IMG/VR virus record: IMGVR_UViG_3300042309_000838
Location: 1 to 38,082 of that record
Direction: 5' to 3' (one strand)
DNA length: 38,082 nucleotides
Source: a virus
The translations under genes were made by a program, and so were the position numbers. This document shows positions 32,530 to 38,082 of this stretch, piece after piece (positions within the stretch are counted from its first letter, which is position 1; every line of letters starts with the position of its first letter). The notes beneath the pieces were generated by a model. That model was not told the origin of the DNA, did not search any database, and worked only from the letters and a program-made list of their open reading frames with translations.

Positions 32530-32585
32530 AAGGTTGAATGCGCTGGCAACAAGGCCAGACTGCCGCATTCTTACCGAGACACAAA

Positions 32586-33554
32586 ATGGCTACTCAAACT
32601 TTCAAAATCAGCCCCAATCTCGACGAGCGTAATCGCGCTCGACTCGAAAGCAAAACCTACACTCGGGCATACACCGACATTCCGAACTCCGCTCTTCCAG
32701 AGAGCCTGCGAGTTGCTCTCAATGCGGTCTTCAAGGCTCTGACCGGTGAAGATCTGGATGAGTCTGGAAGCACTTTCACCGTCCGTGCGGACGCGAATGG
32801 TGTTTTCAAGCGCCTCTACTCCCCGACCGTTTTCTCTACTGAGGAAAAAGGTCTTGTGATTCGCTGGGGCGACCAGGATATCTCCCTGGACGTTCAACCC
32901 GGTAAAATCACTACCTCTTCCGCCCCGAAAGGCACCAAATTTGCCTTCAAGGAAGAACAGATTGGCAAGTTCACCGAGCCTGTCCTCAGCGTTTCCACAA
33001 CGTTTGACGGCACTCTGTACACTCTGCCGATTCCGGTTCGTTCCGCTGACTACGAAGACAAAATCAGCGCGGATCTTCTTGACCTGCTCCTGGATGAAAA
33101 CCCGGAAGCAATCGCCGAGAAAGTTCAGCTCGCCTCTGATCTTTCCAAGCGTGGTGAAGGTTCCGGCGAGCGGATGGTTGGCCCCTTCGTGAAGGTGGCA
33201 AGCCTGCCGATCGGTGAATACAAGATCACCACTTACCGCAAAAAGGAAGGCGGCCAATACGGCACCGACTACTTCCTGCAGGCCCAGGTAACTGAGCCCT
33301 TCACCGCTCCCGTTCGCACGGAAGTTGATGGAGAATGGATGGACGTCGAAACCGAAGTTGTTGACTGGTGCATTGTTCGCCCGAACAACGCTCTGAAGAA
33401 AACTCTCGCTGCCGATCCGTTGATCGCCCCGGATTCCCCTGCCACTCTCCGTGTGATTGAACATGGTGAGTATAATGGGTTTCCGACTGCGAAGTGCATC
33501 CTGAAGGTTACTGCATTCGCCGAAGATCCTGATTCGTTCGATCTGGACTTCTGA
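32586..33554 (+). CDS. Putative ssDNA-binding/replication accessory protein with acidic tail
   Basis: This 322-residue protein begins at ATG 32586 (MATQTFKIS); the upstream in-frame ATG at 32538 lies only a few bases after the TATAGT box. The second half is strand-rich (VKVASLPIGEYKITTYRKK, YFLQAQVTEPF, AKCILKVTAF), consistent with an OB-like domain. The end is a flexible acidic tail EDPDSFDLDF, as in phage and bacterial single-strand binding proteins. It has neither the zinc-finger cysteines nor the N-terminal signature of T4 gp32. It has its own promoter and terminator and precedes a helicase. High expression and ssDNA binding are inferred. Confidence 0.5.
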   Translation: MATQTFKISPNLDERNRARLESKTYTRAYTDIPNSALPESLRVALNAVFKALTGEDLDESGSTFTVRADANGVFKRLYSPTVFSTEEKGLVIRWGDQDISLDVQPGKITTSSAPKGTKFAFKEEQIGKFTEPVLSVSTTFDGTLYTLPIPVRSADYEDKISADLLDLLLDENPEAIAEKVQLASDLSKRGEGSGERMVGPFVKVASLPIGEYKITTYRKKEGGQYGTDYFLQAQVTEPFTAPVRTEVDGEWMDVETEVVDWCIVRPNNALKKTLAADPLIAPDSPATLRVIEHGEYNGFPTAKCILKVTAFAEDPDSFDLDF

Positions 33555-33569
33555 ACCCCTTGACAGTTT

Positions 33570-33597
33570 GCCCTGGCCTTACCGGCTGGGGCTTTTT
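33570..33597 (+). terminator. Rho-independent terminator
   Basis: The arms GCCCTGGCC (33570-33578) and GGCTGGGGC (33584-33592) pair over nine positions with two G-U pairs around a 5-base loop TTACC. Five T follow (33593-33597). It starts 15 bases after the stop of the 32586 gene. The loop overlaps the -35-like part of the next promoter. Confidence 0.85.
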
Positions 33598-33605
33598 GCT
33601 ATACT
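33578..33605 (+). promoter_or_regulatory. CTTACC-N16-TATACT promoter
   Basis: CTTACC (33578-33583) lies in the loop of the terminator and TATACT (33600-33605) directly after its T run. The spacer is 16 bases. The ATG at 33635 follows 29 bases later. It fits the pattern of the other four promoters. Confidence 0.55.
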
Positions 33606-33634
33606 CGAACGGAAACAACTACCCAAACTAAAAA

Positions 33635-35620
33635 ATGGCCGACCCTTTTTCTGGAGCTGCTGGCACCACGAAACAAGAAATTGACATTCTAGGGAAAGGA
33701 AAAGAAAGGAAGAAAGCACGCTCATTTGGCTCATCGGCAAAGAAAGAGGAGGAAGACAAGAAAGCTCCCGTGAAAGTATCGGAGCTGTACAACGCTGGGA
33801 TCGCACTTCTTGAGGCTCGGGGGTTCCGAGTGGAACTCAGCGAAACTGGCGACCACGTCAACCACCGCATTCTAAGACCGCAACCACCAGAGCAAATCAA
33901 GGGAATCAAGTATCCAAACTCCTTTGAACCACTGCAAGACATCTGCACCGATGCCCACTTCGAGCTAATCGAAGCTGCTTTTCACCCGGACACTTGTGAA
34001 CCAGAAGTAAGAACGTTCTGGGAACCTTTGTTTCGCCCGAAAGCGGGTGACAGCGACCTATCTTCCTTCACTGAACGCCTGCTAAAGATGAAGCGGGTGA
34101 ATCAAGCGAAGAACATTCACCAAACACTTGACTATGGACACACCTTTGACCCAGTTGGCCGTTGGGGTGGCCAACCTGTTCTTAACCCTCGGATCTGGGT
34201 TCCTGACCGGGATTGGTTTGACCCTGCGCTTAACAAGGTCACTTTTTCTGATGTTTTCACAATCTTCCCCGAAGCCGAGCAAGAAATGCTCCGACTTATC
34301 CTCGGAAGAGTTGGTGTCGGCAGAGCCAATCACCTTCCTCCCGGGAGGACAGAGCCAGTGGACCACACCGCTCGTATGGCGGGTGTTATCGTCGGGAAAG
34401 ACGCAGGTCTTGGTAAGTCAACCCTGTTCAATGGGCTCACCGCAGCTCTTCAGCGATGTGGTTTCGTCACCCACACCTTCAAATCAACTGAGGACCGATT
34501 CGGTCTCAAAGCAGCAGCTCTCAGCGACGTTGCCTACAAAGACGACACAAGTCTCACGTCGCTCAAAAAGTTCCTCGCAGCCGAAGAAACCAAAATCCTG
34601 ATTACCAATGGTTTGTTCCAAGTTGAAGAGAAGTTTCAGGCCGCTGAGCAGATTTGGCCGAAGACTGTTATCCTGGTTAACTCAAACGACTGGAATAGCA
34701 AGTTCGCCTACGATCTTGATCCAGGCATTATCGACCGAATCAAAATCATTTCGACCTACCGCGAGTACGAAGTGGCAAAGAATCGAGAGACTCTGGAGGG
34801 AACCGTTTCGGAGGGCTCACCGGATCTCCGCCCACGGGCACATATCCCGTACCTTGCGGACAAACTCGGGGTCAGTCAAGAGGCGCTTTATCTTTGGTGC
34901 TTGCGGTTGGCAACTGACCGATTCTGGGAAGTCATCAACGACACTCGTGACCCTTCAATTAACCGGCTCCAAGTCGAGGTCCGGTACTGGACGACTCGGC
35001 AGAGGATCCGCTTCAAAGCGGATGTTACACAGGCGCTCGTCAATGGGATGGCATTTGCGTGGATGCTCCGGACAGGAAACACGGAAATCCCTGAGCTCAC
35101 GCCGGACATGCTACAAGAATGCCTCGACCACTTCTACTTCCTCGGAGTTGACCCGTCGGGCCTTCACATGATGACCAGGATGAAGAAACACTGGGAACTC
35201 GCAGGTAGGCCATCGACGCACTACTATCAAGGTTTCCGTGAGATTCGTTGGGAGTCGATCAAGAAAGCCGTCACGTATTTCGAACAGTTCGGCCGTAACT
35301 CAGGGGGAAGTTCAACCACCGCTGAAGTTATCAAGGACATGATGGAAAAACTGGTGATGCGAGACGGCTTCAAGATCGGTGGGTCTGCGAACTACGTGAT
35401 CGAGAACTGGGAAAACATGCGTCACGCGAGCGAAGAACTGCAGATGGAGGGCAAGGAACTTATCGAGGAAATCGAGGAATTCGATCGAATTCGTCTGAGC
35501 AATCCGGAAGAGCGTTGTTACGACAAGTGGTTGGAAAACAAGCACTACTCGCCCGATCGCGCTGAAAAGTTCCGCTCTGTCGCTCGTGAAAAGCTTTTCC
35601 GTCTGGAAACGATCTCCTGA
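33635..35620 (+). CDS. P-loop replicative helicase, D5/SF3-like
   Basis: This 661-residue protein has a charged N-terminus (GKGKERKKARSFGSSAKKEE). The Walker A is IVGKDAGLGKST (G254-T263). An acidic Walker B-like segment ALSDVAYKDD follows about 35 residues on, then the sensor-like VILVNSNDW and an arginine in DPGIIDRIKII. The spacing fits the D5/DUF5906 SF3-type helicases that large phages use with a primase. No primase zinc ribbon or TOPRIM motif is visible, so the N-terminal 200 residues are of unknown function. Probable role: replicative helicase. It lies next to the putative ssDNA-binding protein. Confidence 0.75.
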   Translation: MADPFSGAAGTTKQEIDILGKGKERKKARSFGSSAKKEEEDKKAPVKVSELYNAGIALLEARGFRVELSETGDHVNHRILRPQPPEQIKGIKYPNSFEPLQDICTDAHFELIEAAFHPDTCEPEVRTFWEPLFRPKAGDSDLSSFTERLLKMKRVNQAKNIHQTLDYGHTFDPVGRWGGQPVLNPRIWVPDRDWFDPALNKVTFSDVFTIFPEAEQEMLRLILGRVGVGRANHLPPGRTEPVDHTARMAGVIVGKDAGLGKSTLFNGLTAALQRCGFVTHTFKSTEDRFGLKAAALSDVAYKDDTSLTSLKKFLAAEETKILITNGLFQVEEKFQAAEQIWPKTVILVNSNDWNSKFAYDLDPGIIDRIKIISTYREYEVAKNRETLEGTVSEGSPDLRPRAHIPYLADKLGVSQEALYLWCLRLATDRFWEVINDTRDPSINRLQVEVRYWTTRQRIRFKADVTQALVNGMAFAWMLRTGNTEIPELTPDMLQECLDHFYFLGVDPSGLHMMTRMKKHWELAGRPSTHYYQGFREIRWESIKKAVTYFEQFGRNSGGSSTTAEVIKDMMEKLVMRDGFKIGGSANYVIENWENMRHASEELQMEGKELIEEIEEFDRIRLSNPEERCYDKWLENKHYSPDRAEKFRSVAREKLFRLETIS

Positions 35621-35630
35621 GGGTATAACT

Positions 35631-36014
35631 ATGAATGTAACTAACTCTCTCGAGACTACCACGGTGGACGCATTTTCCTATGAGTGTCAAAAACAAGCAA
35701 GGTTGAAAGCCCAGCTCGAATCAGAAGGCTTCACCTGCTGTGACGACCCTGCAAACCTTTATGACAAGATTGGCACTGTTCAAGAGATTGAGTGTCTCTG
35801 TGAGCAGTACACCCCTCGGCTTCTAGCCAAGCTGTATGCCAAAGGCACGGAAAGTCTCGAGCATTCTTTCTTCCTCTGTCCCCTGTGGCAGATCATCAAA
35901 TTCAGCTACGTGATTCCTCAGCCTGGGGAGTATTTCACCGCAAAATATGTGATTGGAATTCGTCGCGTCGGTGAAAACGTTTTCGTACCTTCCTTGCGTC
36001 TTCCTTTGACATGA
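35631..36014 (+). CDS. Hypothetical protein
   Basis: This 127-residue protein begins at ATG 35631 (MNVTNSLE), 10 bases after the helicase stop with GAGGG at Shine-Dalgarno distance. The longer upstream frame lies inside the helicase gene. The N-terminal half is helical and charged with two cysteines (GFTCCDDPANLYDK). The C-terminal half is beta (FSYVIPQPGEYFTAKYVIGI). No family is recognised. It overlaps the next gene by 4 bases, so it belongs to the replication operon. Confidence 0.6.
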   Translation: MNVTNSLETTTVDAFSYECQKQARLKAQLESEGFTCCDDPANLYDKIGTVQEIECLCEQYTPRLLAKLYAKGTESLEHSFFLCPLWQIIKFSYVIPQPGEYFTAKYVIGIRRVGENVFVPSLRLPLT

Positions 36015-36430
36015 GCAGCGAATTCTTCAGCAGCAACACCCCCGATACACCAACGCCTCTCAACAGTGCTGGAACGCCAACGCAAAAGTATCAGAACGCT
36101 GCTGGAGAGTTCGACCTGAAGAAATCCCTTGAGCGCAAAATCAAATCGAGAAAAGATCAGGACATTCCGGCTTTCTCTGAGGACGATGCCATTCAACGCT
36201 ACTACGGAGATTTCTCGATCGAGTCGAAGCGAAATGCGCGAGATCTTCTTCGTACGCACCCGGAGTTCGGGCAAGAAGGAAAGATGCGAATGAACCGTGT
36301 GGGCAATAATACCCGCGAAGTTCTACCTCACGACCCCACCAAGACCGTTGAAAACGGTGGGCACATTGTCTACCAGGATCAACCGCAAACCTCTCAAAAG
36401 AAGTACAACAATGGCTCAAAAGTACACTGA
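36011..36430 (+). CDS. Hypothetical hydrophilic protein
   Basis: This 139-residue protein has a Ser/Thr/Pro-rich start (SSNTPDTPTPLNSAGTPTQK) followed by charged helices (DLKKSLERKIKSRKDQDI; DDAIQRYYGDFSIESKRNAR). It lacks hydrophobic core stretches, suggesting a partly disordered adaptor. It overlaps its neighbours by 4 and 20 bases. No family is recognised. Confidence 0.58.
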   Translation: MSSEFFSSNTPDTPTPLNSAGTPTQKYQNAAGEFDLKKSLERKIKSRKDQDIPAFSEDDAIQRYYGDFSIESKRNARDLLRTHPEFGQEGKMRMNRVGNNTREVLPHDPTKTVENGGHIVYQDQPQTSQKKYNNGSKVH

Positions 36431-36923
36431 TCCGCAGACATTCCTGAAAAATCTGGTTGTCAAGAAAGGCAAAAGCGACCTTCTAGGTGTGTATCTAACC
36501 GGTGTCACCGTTGTAGCCGACGCTGTGAACGATTACGGTTACGAGTACAGCCAAGAGTGGGTTGCAAAGAACGTTGAGACTCTTCAAAGAAAAGAAGAAG
36601 CCAGCTGGAACAAGTTGCTGGTTGAAACTCGCAAGAACACAGACGATATCGTTCACACTCTTACGTTCAGCCGGTTGGACGAATCGATCACGATGTATTT
36701 CATTGTGGAAGGGCATGAAATGTCAGCGATGGTTTTCATTCCAACGCTTTTGGTGAACGAGTTCGTATCGGAAATTGCCTTTTACAATCAACTCCTGACT
36801 GAAGTGGCAGCTTTCGCGGGTAAAACACCAACCAGCGTCAAATTTACGTTGGGCGCTGCTTTGATGGACTGGGACGACCTTGTTGAACAAGGGTGCGCTC
36901 GCGAGGTGGACGTCGGCTTCTAG
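36411..36923 (+). CDS. Small protein resembling the thymidylate-synthase fold
   Basis: This 170-residue protein begins at ATG 36411 (MAQKYTDPQ). The order of its middle and end recalls the core of ThyA or dCMP hydroxymethylase: LTFSRLDESITMYFIVEG, then FIPTLLVNEFVSEIAFYNQL and KFTLGAALMDWDDLVEQ, like the strand, helix and HTLGDAHIYLNHLEQ of ThyA. It is far shorter than ThyA (about 260), and its only cysteine lies near the end, so it cannot have ordinary ThyA chemistry. The match is by eye and weak; a hypothetical protein of other fold is quite possible. It ends REVDVGF. Confidence 0.45.
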   Translation: MAQKYTDPQTFLKNLVVKKGKSDLLGVYLTGVTVVADAVNDYGYEYSQEWVAKNVETLQRKEEASWNKLLVETRKNTDDIVHTLTFSRLDESITMYFIVEGHEMSAMVFIPTLLVNEFVSEIAFYNQLLTEVAAFAGKTPTSVKFTLGAALMDWDDLVEQGCAREVDVGF

Positions 36924-36924
36924 G

Positions 36925-36951
36925 TTTACCGGGGTTACCACTCCCTATAAT
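36925..36951 (+). promoter_or_regulatory. TTTACC-N15-TATAAT promoter
   Basis: TTTACC (36925-36930) and TATAAT (36946-36951) with a 15-base spacer lie directly after the stop at 36923. The ATG at 36972 is 20 bases downstream. It would drive the homing endonuclease and mazG. Confidence 0.65.
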
Positions 36952-36971
36952 AAATCGCTCAATTGCTCACC

Positions 36972-37634
36972 ATGTGGCACATTGTCTACCTCTCGTACGA
37001 GAGTTGTAAAACGGGAAGGGACTACATCGGAAAGAGATCCACTTCCAATCTTCATGATGGGTACTTGGGGTCTTTCACGGACTCCTCCTTTAACCCTGAT
37101 ACCCGGATTATTCTTGGGTACTACAAAACATCTCAGGCAGCAATCGTTGCTGAAATACAGTGGCAAAGAGTGTTTCAGGTTGCAACTGATCCGCAGTACG
37201 CAAACCGTTCGTATCAAACCTCTAAAAAGTTTGAGTGCGTGGGGCACACTGAAGAAACTAAATTAAAAAAGTCTCTTCAAACAAGAGGTGAAAACAACCC
37301 CATGTACGGAAAAACGGGTGAACTTGCCCCGGCAACACACATGCGCTGGTTTTACAACCCGATAACTGGGGAAGAACGTTACACACGCGAATGTCCCACG
37401 GGCTGGAGCACCGGAAGACCCTCAATCGGTCTTGCGTCATTAGGGCGAGAAGTCTCCCAAGAAACCCGAGACAAACTGAGAGAGTACCAACTCAGTGTAC
37501 CGACTGAGGAAAGATACTGGTTCGGTAAAGAAGGGAACGCCTCAGGAACCCGGTGGTGGGTAAACCCTGAGACCGGTGAAACAAAACGCAGCAAAACAAA
37601 ACCTGGACCCAACTGGATTAACAAAAGAAAATGA
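36972..37634 (+). CDS. GIY-YIG-like homing endonuclease with NUMOD3-type repeats
   Basis: This 220-residue protein begins at ATG 36972; a TTG at 36963 is less likely. The opening WHIVYLSYESCKTGRDYIGK is a GIY-YIG start (VYL...YIGK), followed by YLGSFTDSSF. HTEETKLKKS and GENNPMYGKTGE form a NUMOD3 DNA-binding module, and EVSQETRDKLREYQLS with RYWFGKEGNASG looks like a second, divergent one. Free-standing enzymes of this type cut related phage genomes that lack them and spread by repair. No intron is visible around it. It separates the 36411 gene from mazG and has its own promoter. Confidence 0.8.
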   Translation: MWHIVYLSYESCKTGRDYIGKRSTSNLHDGYLGSFTDSSFNPDTRIILGYYKTSQAAIVAEIQWQRVFQVATDPQYANRSYQTSKKFECVGHTEETKLKKSLQTRGENNPMYGKTGELAPATHMRWFYNPITGEERYTRECPTGWSTGRPSIGLASLGREVSQETRDKLREYQLSVPTEERYWFGKEGNASGTRWWVNPETGETKRSKTKPGPNWINKRK

Positions 37635-37960
37635 CCCCGAACGACTATCAAAGCAGCGCCCTTGCAACGGCAATTTACCCGAATCAAGGGCAAAATTTCA
37701 TTTATCCGACTCTCGGACTGGTCGGTGAAGCGGGCGAGGTTGCAGAAAAGGCGAAAAAGATTATCCGGGATGGGGACGGAATTCTTACTGACCCCGCTCG
37801 GGAAAAGATCGCCCTCGAGCTCTCAGATGTTTGCTGGTATGTAGCGGTTCTTGCTTACGAACTTGACTACACTATGGAGGAAATCATGCAAATGAACCTG
37901 GACAAACTTGCTTCTCGTGCTGAACGTGGAGTGATCGCTGGCTCTGGTGACAACCGATGA
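37631..37960 (+). CDS. mazG: MazG-like nucleotide pyrophosphohydrolase
   Basis: This 109-residue single-domain MazG has the metal-binding helices GLVGEAGEVAEKAKK (E33, E36) and ALELSDVCWYVAVLA (E63, D66), then EEIMQMNLDKLASRAERG. The family hydrolyses nucleoside triphosphates to monophosphates and pyrophosphate. In cyanophages it has been linked to control of nucleotide pools and alarmone levels. It overlaps the endonuclease gene and the following gene by 4 bases each (ATGA). Confidence 0.92.
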   Translation: MTPNDYQSSALATAIYPNQGQNFIYPTLGLVGEAGEVAEKAKKIIRDGDGILTDPAREKIALELSDVCWYVAVLAYELDYTMEEIMQMNLDKLASRAERGVIAGSGDNR

Positions 37961-38082
37961 GAGCTTCCAAGTGCACCTTCAAAGACATGATGATTGCCGC
38001 CATCGGCAATCTCCAGCTCGGCACTTCCACCTCCTTCATCCAGGTGGAGTTTGGCCTTGCTGAGCTTGAAACCTGCTGGAGC
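37957..38082 (+). CDS. Unidentified gene (3' partial)
   Basis: From ATG 37957, which overlaps the mazG stop, the frame is open to the window end (42 codons: MRASKCTFKDMMIAAIGNLQ, then LGTSTSFIQVEFGLAELET). Too little is present to identify it. Coupling to mazG suggests the same operon. Confidence 0.55.
   Translation, partial: MRASKCTFKDMMIAAIGNLQLGTSTSFIQVEFGLAELETCWS

Noticed and set aside
32571-33464. Minus-strand frame of 297 codons opposite the SSB-like gene
   Set aside because: The plus-strand gene has a promoter, terminator and a sensible protein; the reverse frame arises from codon bias.
32586-33554. Naming this gene as T4 gene 32
   Set aside because: The acidic tail and context fit an ssDNA-binding protein, but the zinc-binding cysteines and N-terminal signature of gp32 are missing.
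33560-33605. TTGACA at 33560 as -35 for TATACT at 33600
   Set aside because: The spacer would be 34 bases; CTTACC with a 16-base spacer fits the other promoters better.
36822-36829. GGGTAAAA at 36822 and GGTAAAAC near 10310 as further regulatory boxes
   Set aside because: Both lie inside coding sequence with no start codon close behind; they are probably chance.

Overview
This window is a stretch of a tailed-phage genome, most likely a contractile-tailed phage of cyanobacteria. There is no host chromosomal gene, rRNA or tRNA that I can see. The cyanophage reading rests on several things: large beta-helical virion proteins whose C-terminal phrasing I associate with cyanophage structural genes, a 2-oxoglutarate/Fe(II) oxygenase, a ThyX thymidylate synthase, a MazG pyrophosphohydrolase, and many genes that start ATGGC with no clear Shine-Dalgarno sequence. 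The core genes do not look T4-like: the hub resembles a late-control-D protein, the tape measure carries a peptidase, and the helicase is of a D5/SF3-like type. I therefore leave the lineage open. All family assignments are from memory of motifs; no search was run.

Layout. (1) 1-5813: beta-helical and small virion proteins. (2) 5817-10741: two related collagen-like fibre genes, small partner proteins, a tail-assembly chaperone and a prolyl-4-hydroxylase-like enzyme lying between the two collagen genes. (3) 10790-18304: an adhesin locus built by tandem duplication of a multi-gene module. It contains four genes that share a short N-terminal tag (NGGLxG...ASGxW...EQ...AGIWP) followed by different discoidin or LamG-type sugar-binding domains. 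(4) 18347-21027: a third collagen-like fibre, a glycine-rich tip-like protein, and a second partner/chaperone pair. (5) 21024-25221: one minus-strand DUF3223/HNH-like gene, then plus-strand DNA metabolism genes (DnaQ-like exonuclease, ThyX, FEN/RNase H-like nuclease). (6) 25256-32500: tail core, with a tape measure carrying an M15-like peptidase and a gpD/gp27-like hub. (7) 32586-38082: replication and nucleotide genes (possible ssDNA-binding protein, P-loop helicase, TS-fold-like protein, GIY-YIG homing endonuclease, MazG).

How it may work together. Regions 2-4 look like a receptor-binding factory in which fibre shafts (collagen triple helices), exchangeable sugar-binding heads and dedicated chaperones are duplicated, deleted and swapped. 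The oxygenase may hydroxylate Y-position prolines of the collagen shafts. Shafts 5817 and 18347 are rich in such prolines; shaft 8329, whose module appears to have lost its own oxygenase copy, is poor in them.

Regulation. Two promoter-like signals recur. TTTACC-N15/16-TATAnT lies upstream of DNA-metabolism genes. An intergenic GGGTAAAA box, in four cases followed 11-13 bases on by a TATA-like hexamer, lies upstream of virion genes. This suggests separate early/middle and late classes. No gene-free stretch exceeds 300 bases; the two longest gaps (8192-8328 and 19241-19373) hold remnants of duplicated genes.
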